The notes below the pieces were generated by a model. That model saw only the letters and a list, made by a program, of their open reading frames with translations. It searched no databases and was not told where the DNA came from. The position numbers and the translations under genes were made by a program. 64,000 nt of DNA from Flammeovirga sp. OC4 (GTDB lineage: Bacteria > Bacteroidota > Bacteroidia > Cytophagales > Flammeovirgaceae): assembly GCF_000812565.1 (NCBI RefSeq), contig NZ_JTAM01000012.1, positions 1 through 64,000 on the forward strand, read 5' to 3'. Numbering within the stretch: the stretch's first letter is position 1; each line of letters starts with the position of its first letter. This document shows positions 55,880 through 64,000 of the stretch, one piece after another.

Positions 55880-55928
55880 AGTATAAAAAAAAGACCGACA
55901 ATTCTGTACAACATACAGTACTGTCGGC
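55880..55928 (-). terminator. Terminator of the phasin-like gene
   Basis: ccgacaattctgta / tacagtactgtcgg imperfect stem (one bulged C). On the minus strand it is followed by a run of T, about 30 bases after the stop at 55958. Confidence 0.85.
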
Positions 55929-55957
55929 CCACACACATCACAAAAGTACCAAAAGGC

Positions 55958-56350
55958 TTACGCTTTCGACGCTTCTGAAGACGTAGTAGTTTTCTTAGCT
56001 GGAGCTTTTTTTGGTGTAGCTGTCTTTGCTTGAGCAGCTTCCAAAGCTTCAATTCTTGCTTTTAAGATCTCTACCTCTTCAGAGTCTCCACCTTTAAACA
56101 TTGAAGTGATCTTGTCGAAATCAAAGTTTAATGATGATGTAAATTTTTCAGCTAATGTTTTGAGTTGCTCTTCAAATTCGCTTTTCTTCGCTTCAGTGCT
56201 ATCAACAAATTCATCTACTATTTTCTTCCCTTCTTCAACGGTTAATTTTTCTTCTGCTACTAATTTGTCAACAACTTCTTGAATTTTCTCGATAGTAAAT
56301 GCTGTAATACCGACACCAGTATATACTAGCTTTTTTAATAGTTCTTCCAT
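55958..56350 (-). CDS. Phasin family-like (PhaF/PhaI) coiled-coil protein
   Basis: 130 residues. A hydrophobic start (MEELLKKLVYTGVGITAFTI, 1-20) leads to a long amphipathic helix (about 20-75) with the phrase VDKLVAEEKLTVEEGKKIVDEFV, typical of the poly(hydroxyalkanoate) granule-associated protein superfamily (DUF1640/PhaF-like). A coiled coil (about 90-110) and an Ala/Lys/Thr-rich tail (KKAPAKKTTTSS) follow. In Bacteroidota such proteins occur without PHA genes and may associate with membranes or DNA. Function unknown. Single gene. Confidence 0.75.
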   Translation of the reverse strand: MEELLKKLVYTGVGITAFTIEKIQEVVDKLVAEEKLTVEEGKKIVDEFVDSTEAKKSEFEEQLKTLAEKFTSSLNFDFDKITSMFKGGDSEEVEILKARIEALEAAQAKTATPKKAPAKKTTTSSEASKA

Positions 56351-56587
56351 GGTGCTTATTTTTTATTTTGTGGTTAAACTTCAACTGTTCAATCACCTTG
56401 AGTTATTGTTTTTACAAAGGTAGTAAAAATAAATGAATGAACAATCATTATTGAGACTATTCTATATTTTAAGAAAAATTTTGATTTAAGGATAATCTCT
56501 TGATAAAGATAGAGATAAGTGATTGAAATTACTAAGTACTAGGGCAGAAGAAAAGGATAATTTTTACCTCTTAACTAAAAGAGCGGT

Positions 56588-57490
56588 TTACTTGAATTGT
56601 TGATGAATATAACTTGAAACTTTTATAAGTGCTTCATCTGATTCGGGGATAAAACGCCAAAACAGTTGCCACCAATGTATCAAATCATCCCATTCTTGAT
56701 AAGTGACTTCAATTCCTTTGTCTTCAAGTGCCTTTTTGAGCCTGACGCTATCATCATGTAACACTTCATTTTTAGAAGTCTGAATCAACATTGGAGGAAA
56801 ATCCGTGAAATCGCCGTAGAGTGGAGAAACATAGGGATCGTCCAAAGGCTTTGCGCCAGCATATACTTCAGCCCACCTTTTCATTTCATCAATTTTCACA
56901 AAAGGATCAGTGTATTTATTATCTTCTACGGTCTCTCCTGTATGCATTAAGTCTAACCAAGGAGAAAGACAAATCCCCGCTTTGGGCAGTTGATCCCCTT
57001 TTTCTTTCAGCATAAAAAATAAAGTACAGACTAAACCTCCACCTGCGGAGTCACCTGCTACAATAATTTCATTTTCTTGATATCCTTCTTTCAGTAAAAA
57101 TTGATAAGCCTCATAAGCATCTTCAATAGGGGCAGGGCAAGCATGATTAGGAATTTTTCTGTAATTGATCAACAAAGCTTCTGTTGAAGTGTCTTTTACA
57201 ATTTTCCCAACCATATGACGGTGCGTTTGATTAGAACCGATCGCAAAACCACCACCATGAAGGTAAAGTAATGCTTTCCTTTTTTCAGTGGTACTTACGG
57301 GCTTGATGATTTCAGCCTCCATCTGACCGATTTTAAACTTAGATGATTTTACGCCCCACGGCAAAAGAGCCACAAGCGATATGATTTCTGTGGTTTCTCT
57401 TAATAATGTAAGGTTGATATCTTTGGTAGGAAATAAAGTAGAGGATAGGTTTAATCCCATTTTTAATATCCTATGCTGAAATGATGACAT
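56588..57490 (-). CDS. Alpha/beta hydrolase of the hormone-sensitive lipase family
   Basis: 300 residues, probably a cytoplasmic carboxylesterase. The oxyanion-hole motif HGGGFAIGS (78-86) and the nucleophile motif GDSAGG (Ser148) define the HSL (alpha/beta hydrolase fold-3) family. The catalytic Asp is probably in EVLHDDSV and the His in WDDLIHWWQLF near the C-terminus. No signal peptide. It is the last gene of a probable minus-strand cluster with the thioesterase and the other hydrolase; gaps are short (about 15 and 66 bases). Substrate unknown. Confidence 0.92.
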   Translation of the reverse strand: MSSFQHRILKMGLNLSSTLFPTKDINLTLLRETTEIISLVALLPWGVKSSKFKIGQMEAEIIKPVSTTEKRKALLYLHGGGFAIGSNQTHRHMVGKIVKDTSTEALLINYRKIPNHACPAPIEDAYEAYQFLLKEGYQENEIIVAGDSAGGGLVCTLFFMLKEKGDQLPKAGICLSPWLDLMHTGETVEDNKYTDPFVKIDEMKRWAEVYAGAKPLDDPYVSPLYGDFTDFPPMLIQTSKNEVLHDDSVRLKKALEDKGIEVTYQEWDDLIHWWQLFWRFIPESDEALIKVSSYIHQQFK

Positions 57491-57505
57491 TGATGATAAG
57501 GTTAA

Positions 57506-57931
57506 TTATTTGAATAATTCATCTTTTATGATGGGTGAAATTTTCTTAGGTTTTTGTGTCTTGATGTCAAAAGCAACTAAAACTACATCCGCCTCCAGTG
57601 CAACAAGTTCTGTTCCTTTAATATAAATAATTTGATGGAAAGTTACGCTCGAACTGCCCACTTTAACGACTTGAGAGTGCAATTCTAATTCTTGATGAAT
57701 AGAAGCAGGGTACTTGAAGTTGATATTATAATTGGCGATTACAAATGTTGTATCTTCTTGACTTGCCAATAATAACGTTTCATTGTTTTCAAAGTGACAC
57801 CACCTTGCTTCTTCAAGAAACTCCATGTATCTCATATTGTTTACATGTTGGAAACTATCAATATGATAATTTCTTACTTTAATTGTCGTTTTGCTTATTC
57901 TACCTGTTGTTGTATCTGTTTGTTTTGTCAT
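57506..57931 (-). CDS. 4-hydroxybenzoyl-CoA thioesterase-type hotdog protein (acyl-CoA thioesterase)
   Basis: 141 residues from the ATG at 57931; an upstream ATG at 57979 would add 16 residues unlike the family, so I take the shorter start. The hotdog fold shows the central helix and catalytic region YHIDSFQHVNNMRYMEFLEEARW (about 22-44), with the Asp/His pair typical of the YbgC/FadM-type 4HBT family. The strand pattern continues to the C-terminus. It hydrolyses acyl-CoA or acyl-ACP thioesters in the cytoplasm; the chain length is unknown. It lies between two alpha/beta hydrolase genes on the same strand. Confidence 0.88.
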   Translation of the reverse strand: MTKQTDTTTGRISKTTIKVRNYHIDSFQHVNNMRYMEFLEEARWCHFENNETLLLASQEDTTFVIANYNINFKYPASIHQELELHSQVVKVGSSSVTFHQIIYIKGTELVALEADVVLVAFDIKTQKPKKISPIIKDELFK

Positions 57932-57997
57932 AAGTAAAGGTGTATTGTGTTGATTATGAATGAGTGAATATACATACATTATTGTATATTCTGCAAA

Positions 57998-58942
57998 TTA
58001 TTTAGAAAGCTGGGAAAGCACTGTATTGATATAATTCATTACGGTAATCTCATACATGACAGGTGCAACGGTAATGGATTTGGCATGTGTAGCATCAGGA
58101 ACAAACCAAATATATTTTTCTCCAAACTTCTTCGCTTCAAATAAATCCTTAGACATTTGCATTGGAATGTATTTGTCTTCTTGTCCGTGAATAAACAGGA
58201 AAGGTACCTTACTAATTTTCACGTTTTGAATAGGAGATGCATCACCAAGGTAGAAGTCTGCGAGCATTTTAGTCAACAAACTCGCAGTATCCATAAAACC
58301 AAAGTCAGGAAGATGAAAATCTTCATAGGCTCTTAAAGCAAGAAGTTCTTTGGTATCTGAAAAAGGACAATCAGCGATATAAAAATCAACAGAATGAGTG
58401 GTCTCATTGAGTCCAGAGTGAGAAGTTACAGTAGCAGCCCCCAGTGATTCTCCATGGGCTAAGATCAAGTCATTTGGTTTCCTTTTTTTAGTCCACTGAA
58501 CTACTTTTTCTAAATCTTGATGTTCAAAATAACTGAAACTCACTTGGTCACCACCACTGAGTCCATGTTTTCTGTGATCATACAATACAACATCAATACC
58601 TCGTTTTAGATAAATTTGAGCGTAACGCATCATTCTCCATCGATCATGTGTAACGCCATGCACCATTACAGCAGTAAGATTTACTGAATCTGTAGGAGCT
58701 TTGAGGTAGGATCCGCTTAAGGTGTAGCCTTGTGGTGAGGTGACTTCAAAATCTTCTCTGCTTACTTTGTCTAACCATAATGTATCGAACGAGCCATTTT
58801 CTTTTTCAATTTGCAAACGGCTACTCCCTTGATGTGTCTGTATCAAACACGATTGATCATACGTTATCAATGATACGACAGCATAGAGAAGTACAATAAA
58901 AATAGATAAACGGATACTTAATTTTTTAAAAGATAGTTTCAT
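57998..58942 (-). CDS. Membrane-anchored alpha/beta hydrolase
   Basis: 314 residues from the ATG at 58942 (MKLSFKKLSIRLSIFIVLLYAVVSL). The in-frame Met at 59023 would add 27 residues ahead of the signal anchor. One N-terminal transmembrane helix (about 10-28) is followed by an alpha/beta hydrolase domain. Its nucleophile motif is GESLGAA (about residue 160), and the late Asp/His sites are HGQEDKYIP and DATHAKS. It resembles the YqkD-like/BAAT-type group of serine hydrolases. It may face the periplasm, acting on esters or peptides; the substrate is unknown. It diverges from the M14 peptidase gene. Confidence 0.87.
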   Translation of the reverse strand: MKLSFKKLSIRLSIFIVLLYAVVSLITYDQSCLIQTHQGSSRLQIEKENGSFDTLWLDKVSREDFEVTSPQGYTLSGSYLKAPTDSVNLTAVMVHGVTHDRWRMMRYAQIYLKRGIDVVLYDHRKHGLSGGDQVSFSYFEHQDLEKVVQWTKKRKPNDLILAHGESLGAATVTSHSGLNETTHSVDFYIADCPFSDTKELLALRAYEDFHLPDFGFMDTASLLTKMLADFYLGDASPIQNVKISKVPFLFIHGQEDKYIPMQMSKDLFEAKKFGEKYIWFVPDATHAKSITVAPVMYEITVMNYINTVLSQLSK

Positions 58943-59147
58943 TAATATTGGTTTATAAGGAGATTGGAATGAAATATTTTTGAACAAAAAATTGGCTAAG
59001 TGAAAAGAAAATAGATTTTTCAATGACTACTCCACGGCGGTACATCCTATTTTTGTCTCATTTCTTTTGTCCTAGTACTTAATCTTTGTTGAATCAAATT
59101 AATTATAGATATTAATAGATAATATTGACCATAAATATATCAAAATA

Positions 59148-60902
59148 GTGATACAACTACGCAGTACTTTTTTAATAATAGGCTTATTCACCTTTATTTT
59201 TTCATGTTCAAAACAGCAAACTGAAGAAGACATCGATTGGCAAACACCGTTTGAGAAATCCAACGGAACAGAAACCTTCACTTATGAAGAAGGTATGGCT
59301 TATTTTCATCAATTAGGTGATAGCTATGAAGCATTTAGAGTGGTGGAGTATGGCAAAACCGACAGTGGTTATCCTTTACATGTAGGTATTTACTCCAAGG
59401 AAAGTACGTTTATACCTTCTGATATAAAAAAGAAAAACGTGTTATTGATCAATAACGCTATTCACCCAGGGGAGCCAGATGGAGTGGATGCGTCAATGAT
59501 GTTGATGCGTGATCTGTTACAAGGAAAAGTAAATATTGAGAATGAAAATACCATTGTTGCCATTATCCCTTTTTATAATATTGGGGGAGCACTCAACAGA
59601 AACTCATCGACAAGAGCAAATCAAGATGGTCCACACGAATATGGTTTTAGAGGTAATGCTAAAAACCTTGACTTGAACAGAGATTTTATCAAAATGGATT
59701 CTGAAAATATGCGTTCTTTTGCAGAAATATTCCATCTCTATGAACCTGAGTTGTTTATTGATACACATGTAAGTAATGGAGCAGACTATCAGCATGTTTT
59801 AACCTATTTAGCTACTCATGAGGAAAAATTGGGTGGTGAAATAGGAGCTTTTATGAAAGAGAAAATGAATCCTTTTATGGAAGCTGAAATGAAAAAAGAA
59901 GGATGGGATATTGTCCCTTATGTCAACGTTTGGGGCACTACACCTGATAAAGGTTATGTACAATTTTTTGATTCACCTCGTTACTCTTCGGGTTACACTG
60001 CTCTTTTTAATACGCCAAGCTATGTGATTGAAACCCATATGCTCAAGCCTTATCAGCAAAGAACATTAGCGACTTATGCTTTTCTGAAGAAAGCCATTAT
60101 GTTTTTAGAACAACATGGTGATGCACTTTCAAAGGCCAAAGAAGATAAGATGGCAGCAGATTTGAAAGCAGAGTCATTTGCGGTTAATTGGAGCTTGGAT
60201 TCATCCAAAGTAGATCAAATTACGTTTAAAGGATATGAAGGGTCTTACAAAGCAAGTGAGGTGAGTGGCTTGCCACGCTTATTTTATGATCGATCAAAAC
60301 CTTATGAAAAAAAGATCCCTTTTTACTCTGGCTTACAAGTGACAAAGGAAGAAAAGAAACCAGACTTTTTTGTCATTCCAAGGGCGTGGGGTAATGTGAT
60401 TGCCGCTTTGGAACACAATCATATTAAGATGACACAGTTGGAAGCTGATCAAAAAATGAAAGTAGACGTAAAATACATAGACCACTATCAAACGGTAAAA
60501 AGTCCTTATGAAGGGCATTATTTACATTATGATATTGCCACAGTAACCAAAAGTGAGGAAGTTCAATTTAGAAAAGGAGACTATTTGATTCCAACAGCAC
60601 AAAGAGGGGTTCGGTTTTTAATGGAAACGCTTACTCCTGAAGCAAAGGACAGTTTTTTCGCTTGGAATTACTTTGATCCTATTTTACAACAAAAAGAACA
60701 TTTTTCATCTTATGTTTTTGAAGATAAAGCGATAGAGATTTTAGCAAAAAATCCCGAACTTAAAGAAGCATTGGAACAGAAGAAAAAAGAAGACAAGCAT
60801 TTTAGAAATTCCGCTTATGAGCAATTGGAATTTATTTATGAACATTCCGATCACAAGGAAAAGTCACACCTAAGGTATCCCATTTATAAATACAATAAAT
60901 AA
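59148..60902 (+). CDS. M14 family zinc metallopeptidase, lipoprotein
   Basis: 584 residues. The start is GTG at 59148, giving MIQLRSTFLIIGLFTFIFSC; the lipobox makes Cys20 the anchor. Zinc ligands of the carboxypeptidase A family are His106 and Glu109 in IHPGEPDG, and His207 in DTHVSNG. The likely catalytic Glu295 lies in YVIETHML. The domain ends near residue 330, and the last 250 residues form a second mostly beta part, common in long Bacteroidota M14 proteins. It should act as a carboxypeptidase on periplasmic or outer-membrane peptides. The DUF1232 gene follows after nine bases, so they are probably co-transcribed. Confidence 0.9.
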   Translation: MIQLRSTFLIIGLFTFIFSCSKQQTEEDIDWQTPFEKSNGTETFTYEEGMAYFHQLGDSYEAFRVVEYGKTDSGYPLHVGIYSKESTFIPSDIKKKNVLLINNAIHPGEPDGVDASMMLMRDLLQGKVNIENENTIVAIIPFYNIGGALNRNSSTRANQDGPHEYGFRGNAKNLDLNRDFIKMDSENMRSFAEIFHLYEPELFIDTHVSNGADYQHVLTYLATHEEKLGGEIGAFMKEKMNPFMEAEMKKEGWDIVPYVNVWGTTPDKGYVQFFDSPRYSSGYTALFNTPSYVIETHMLKPYQQRTLATYAFLKKAIMFLEQHGDALSKAKEDKMAADLKAESFAVNWSLDSSKVDQITFKGYEGSYKASEVSGLPRLFYDRSKPYEKKIPFYSGLQVTKEEKKPDFFVIPRAWGNVIAALEHNHIKMTQLEADQKMKVDVKYIDHYQTVKSPYEGHYLHYDIATVTKSEEVQFRKGDYLIPTAQRGVRFLMETLTPEAKDSFFAWNYFDPILQQKEHFSSYVFEDKAIEILAKNPELKEALEQKKKEDKHFRNSAYEQLEFIYEHSDHKEKSHLRYPIYKYNK

Positions 60903-60911
60903 AACTAAAAT

Positions 60912-61340
60912 ATGGAACTAAAAAATATTGAAACGGCAAAATATGTCAATGCATTTAAGGAGAGTAAGTTTATGAATGCTCTTTTTAAAATGGCCAAAAA
61001 AGCAGGTGAAAAAGTAGTATATGTTGCCTTGTTACTTTTCTTTATGTATATCGATGAAGAAACACCAAGTAAAGCGAAGGTCGCTATTGCGGGAGCTTTA
61101 GGGTACTTGTTAGTACCAATGGATTTAATTCCCGATTTTATTCCAGTCGTAGGCTTTGCCGATGATTTTTCGGTAGTATTTGCTGCAATTGGTTATGTTT
61201 CGGTTTGCTTAAAACAAGAACATAAGGAATTGGCCTTACAAAAAATGGAAAATTGGTTTGAGGACTTTGATAGAAGCGAAGTAGAAGGCCTAAATGACTT
61301 AATTTTCAGAAAGAAAGAAGAAGCTGAAGAAGCAAAATAA
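60912..61340 (+). CDS. DUF1232 (YkvA) family protein
   Basis: 142 residues. The DUF1232 core is clear: KVAIAGALGYLLVPMDLIPDFIPVVGFADDFSVV (about 56-90), a membrane-embedded hairpin with conserved Pro-x-D-x-I-P-D. A short helical N-terminus and an acidic C-terminus (EEAEEAK) flank it. The function of this family is unknown. It follows the M14 gene by nine bases and precedes a good terminator. Confidence 0.92.
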   Translation: MELKNIETAKYVNAFKESKFMNALFKMAKKAGEKVVYVALLLFFMYIDEETPSKAKVAIAGALGYLLVPMDLIPDFIPVVGFADDFSVVFAAIGYVSVCLKQEHKELALQKMENWFEDFDRSEVEGLNDLIFRKKEEAEEAK

Positions 61341-61368
61341 ATCTTCAATTTAAATGCAAATAAGAATT

Positions 61369-61410
61369 GACTGCCTATATGAAAAGAGTTCGTATGGGCA
61401 GTTTTTTTTA
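61369..61410 (+). terminator. Terminator of the M14/DUF1232 operon
   Basis: actgcctatatgaa / ttcgtatgggcagt stem with G-U pairs, followed by eight T, about 30 bases after the DUF1232 stop. Confidence 0.85.
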
Positions 61411-61417
61411 GAATTGC

Positions 61418-61780
61418 TACATTGTTAACTAAGTTTTCGAATATTTAAAGTATTTAGAAATCAGGAGATTTCTGCTGATCTTTAACGCTATCGCTTAACA
61501 TTCGCGCCAGTGGACTTTCTACCCAATTCATTTGCTACTTCTTCCCTCGGCCTTGAAGGGAAAAGCGTGAAGAATTTCATGTATGGAGCCGTTAAAAATG
61601 ATTTTCTTGTTTGAGCTTTAGCGAGTTTAAAATCATTTAGGCAAGTGAAATGGAATTTAGCTTTTGACTTCTAAACCTAGATTTTTTGCTTCGTTTTTCA
61701 TCAATGGAAAAAAGAAGAAGAAGGAAGCTTGAAAGTAGGACATAAAAGCTTGCAGAATAATTGATTGAAAGTTTACGGTA
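61418..61780 (+). repeat. Dispersed MITE-like repeat, copy C (longest complete copy)
   Basis: 363 bases. The left end is tacattgttaactaagttttcg and the right end a degenerate version (gaaagtttacggta). It contains all segments found in the other copies, in the order used here as reference. No reading frame spans it. It carries the central block (about 61545-61670) that copy B lacks. Confidence 0.82.
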
Positions 61781-62358
61781 ATAACGTTCTCAAAGCGGTA
61801 ACATTTTTTTCACTCATAGCAACATTTTTTCAAACTAACAGTCACTTGTTTTTTACTAATACTATCCCTGTCTGCACTTTAAATCACCTAATTTTGGACT
61901 ATAATTATTTTTCAAATGATCCCAAGAAGTAATTAATACATGAAATGAATTAGGTATTAAAAGTAAACTACAAAATGAAATGATCTTTCTATCTCTCTTC
62001 ATAGAAAGAAGGTACTTGATGATGATTGCATTCGTTGAGTTAATCGTAAACAGTAAACAACAACCTTTAATCAATGAGGTGGTAGGTCTATAAAATTAAA
62101 ACTATAAAAAATGGAATGCCTCATTGATGTAAGCATTAAGAATTACACATCAAAATCTTAAGACTAAACCATTGATAGTGAAAACGATGTCTACTCGTTT
62201 TTTATCAAAATACGTCACTTCTTTTGAGTGAATAGCAAGGGAATTCTAACTATTGGTATACTATATATTATGTAATGCTTATTATTTAATTAAGATGGAA
62301 CGTCTTCTTAATGTTGAAAGGTTATGCTCTTTTTTTGAAATGAATTTGAATTTAAAGT

Positions 62359-64000
62359 ATGTTTAAAATTACATTTTCGGAGATATTGACAGTAAGTCTA
62401 TTATCTCTTCTATCCTTCAATGTATTTGCTCAAAATATCATTAAAGGAGTGGTTCTTGATGAAAAAGAATCACCAATCCCAGGTGCCAACATCCTCATTA
62501 AAGGCACCACACAAGGTACAGTGACTAATATGGACGGAGAGTTCTCTTTATCAACAAATGAGAATGATATTTTAGTGTTCTCTTATATTGGTTATCAGAC
62601 AAAAGAGATCGCGGTAAAAGGACAAAACACTCTAGAAATACAGTTAGATTTGGATGCGAAACAATTGGAAGAAATTGTAGTCGTAGGTTATGGTGTACAA
62701 AAGAAAAGCGTGGTAACGGGTGCCATTTCTTCTATCAAGTCGGAGGATGTAGAGTCGACTCCTATTGCCAATGCTTCTCAGGCTCTTCAAGGTAGAACTT
62801 CCGGTGTGATTGTACAGAGTAATTCGGGAGCTCCAGGTGGGGCAGTCAGCATAAAAATCAGAGGGGTGAGTAGTAATGGTAACTCAGCTCCACTTTACAT
62901 TGTAGATGGTCTTCAAGTGGGGAATATCAATAATTTATCACCTAACGATATTGCTTCCATAGAAGTGTTGAAAGATGCGGCATCAGCAGCCATTTTTGGA
63001 GCACGGGGTGCTAACGGAGTAGTATTAGTCACCACAAAGCAAGGTGAAAAAGGGAAGTATAAAATTACTTATGATGGTTACTATGGTATTCAGGAAGCAG
63101 CGAATAAGGTTGAGATGTTGAATGCTGACCAATATATGAGAATTCATAATGCCGCTAGTGAGTGGGACAATACGGAGCCACGTTATACAGAAGACAGAAT
63201 TCAACAAAACACTATAGATACAGATTGGCAAGATGAAATGTATCAAAAAGCCCCTATCACCAACCACGCATTAAGTTTTTCTGGAGGTGGTAAAAAGTCT
63301 AGTTTTAGCAGCTCTTTGTCTTATTTCTCACAAGATGGTATAGTGGGAGGAAGTGCGAAATCTAATTTTGATCGTTATACATTTAGAATTAACTCCACAC
63401 ATGAAATCAATGATGTGGTTACATTTGGACAAAACCTTTCTTATTCGTATTCAAAGACAAGAGGTTTTAATGAAAAACAGCAGGTATCTACGCTCTCTAG
63501 TATGTATTTGCATGATCCTCTGACACCTGTTTTTACAGATGACCCAACAGGTTATCACAAAAATGCTGTAACCAATGCAGATGGAAGATACTATGCAATC
63601 AGTGAAGAATTGGATGGTTATGCAGGTAACCCAATGGCCATTTTGGAGACTCAAAACAGAGAACAGCTCGCCAATACTTTAAGAGGAAATGTATACTTGG
63701 ATTTTAATTTATCATCCCTTGTTGAGGGACTGAAATTTAAATCAAGTTTTGGTCTGAATAATTATGATAGTCATAACAGAGTATTTACACCGGCTTTTTA
63801 TATTTCAGCACAAGGCCCTTTTCAAAATGGAACAAGCACGGCTCAAGTCATCACCAACCGAAATACATCCATTCAATTTGAAAATGTATTGAGCTATACC
63901 AAATCATTTGGAAAGCAAAACATCTCCGCAATACTTGGTCAGTCGTTAATCAGTGATCAATATAGAAATACAAACAGTACCAACTCTGATATTTATCCAA
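62359..64000 (+). CDS. SusC/RagA family TonB-linked outer membrane receptor (N-terminal part)
   Basis: The frame begins at ATG 62359 and is open to the window edge (547 complete codons), so the protein is truncated here. The signal peptide (about 1-25, ending NVFAQ) is followed by the carboxypeptidase-D-like regulatory domain (26-105; GVVLDEKESPIPGANILIKG). Then come the SusC-type TonB box region LEEIVVVGYGVQKKS (about 109-123) and the plug domain (about 125-235), with SGVIVQSNSG, IRGVSS, YIVDGL and GARGANGVVLVTTKQG. The beta-barrel then starts. SusC proteins import oligosaccharides or peptides with a SusD lipoprotein, expected further downstream. Full length is usually about 1000 residues. 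Confidence 0.95.
   Translation, partial: MFKITFSEILTVSLLSLLSFNVFAQNIIKGVVLDEKESPIPGANILIKGTTQGTVTNMDGEFSLSTNENDILVFSYIGYQTKEIAVKGQNTLEIQLDLDAKQLEEIVVVGYGVQKKSVVTGAISSIKSEDVESTPIANASQALQGRTSGVIVQSNSGAPGGAVSIKIRGVSSNGNSAPLYIVDGLQVGNINNLSPNDIASIEVLKDAASAAIFGARGANGVVLVTTKQGEKGKYKITYDGYYGIQEAANKVEMLNADQYMRIHNAASEWDNTEPRYTEDRIQQNTIDTDWQDEMYQKAPITNHALSFSGGGKKSSFSSSLSYFSQDGIVGGSAKSNFDRYTFRINSTHEINDVVTFGQNLSYSYSKTRGFNEKQQVSTLSSMYLHDPLTPVFTDDPTGYHKNAVTNADGRYYAISEELDGYAGNPMAILETQNREQLANTLRGNVYLDFNLSSLVEGLKFKSSFGLNNYDSHNRVFTPAFYISAQGPFQNGTSTAQVITNRNTSIQFENVLSYTKSFGKQNISAILGQSLISDQYRNTNSTNSDIYP

Larger units (their letters stand above)
61341..62358. other. Long intergenic region before the SusC-like gene
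   Basis: About 1020 bases. A terminator (61369-61410) and the full repeat copy C (61418-61780) fill the left half. The right half (61781-62358) is AT-rich upstream DNA of the SusC-like gene. A 70-codon minus-strand frame at 61862-62074 has no coding character. No operator was identified. Confidence 0.55.

Noticed and set aside
55840-56052. 70-codon Lys/Arg/Leu-rich minus-strand frame
   Set aside because: It is the shifted frame of the phasin-like gene's repetitive tail and runs through its terminator.
61862-62074. 70-codon minus-strand frame before the SusC-like gene
   Set aside because: No recognisable motif, biased low-complexity translation and no leader or terminator; probably chance in AT-rich DNA.
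1-64000. tRNA, rRNA, CRISPR, prophage or transposase genes
   Set aside because: Looked for cloverleaf-like GGTTC-type stretches, regular spaced repeats and transposase motifs; none was convincing. The GGTTC seen at 44891 is part of a palindrome, not a tRNA arm.

Overview
The window looks like part of the chromosome of a marine, polysaccharide-degrading member of the Bacteroidota, most likely a Cytophagales bacterium close to Flammeovirga (inferred from family content, not from a database match). The DNA is AT-rich. Five secreted proteins end in type IX secretion (T9SS) type A sorting domains. There is also a PorE-like OmpA/PD40 protein, a SusC/RagA receptor running off the right edge, a sensor with two-component-type propeller repeats, and a tandem GH26 enzyme that resembles marine beta-1,3-xylanases. 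No tRNA, rRNA, CRISPR array, transposase or phage gene was recognised.

Layout. 1-0.5 kb: two abutting copies of a dispersed repeat. 0.5-9.5 kb: housekeeping genes (lipid kinase, fabH, lon, PorE-like OmpA protein, ornithine aminotransferase). 9.5-19 kb: small unknown proteins, a large T9SS-exported choice-of-anchor D protein, a GH20 hexosaminidase lipoprotein and a phosphohexomutase. 19-20.3 kb: a membrane-anchored J-domain/TPR protein. 20.7-36.6 kb: the most unusual part. It holds a 1418-residue secreted fusion with a di-heme oxidoreductase (COG3488-like) C-terminus, a small T9SS-exported cysteine-motif protein, the tandem GH26 enzyme, a membrane-bound propeller/Y_Y_Y/LuxR-type regulator, a mono-heme lipoprotein and a surface lipoprotein with two cysteine motifs and an EF-hand. 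36.8-38.8 kb: an ABC transporter/GntR (YtrA-type) operon with a putative operator. 39-50 kb: DUF4291 protein, sulfatase, two large T9SS-exported proteins, a small GNAT and a bestrophin. 50.5-61.3 kb: mostly housekeeping (CbpA-like DnaJ, radical SAM YhcC-type, MFS exporter, fructose-1,6-bisphosphatase, phasin-like protein, alpha/beta hydrolases, thioesterase, M14 peptidase, DUF1232). 62.36 kb to the end: the N-terminal part of a SusC-like receptor.

How the genes may work together. The 20.7-36.6 kb stretch reads as a secreted carbohydrate/redox locus. The GH26 enzyme, the small exported protein and the surface lipoprotein share a short cysteine module (C-x8-C-x2-C-x10/11-C) directly after the signal peptide or lipid anchor. 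I did not recognise this module as a named family. Two heme proteins flank the GH26 gene, and the regulator gene follows it. Coupling of extracellular redox chemistry to algal polysaccharide attack is an inference.

At the DNA level there is a dispersed MITE-like family with imperfect terminal inverted repeats (six copies or fragments), a second short palindromic repeat built on GTTGCAxTGCAAC, and many clear rho-independent terminators. One repeat copy lies between a gene and the nearest good terminator downstream.
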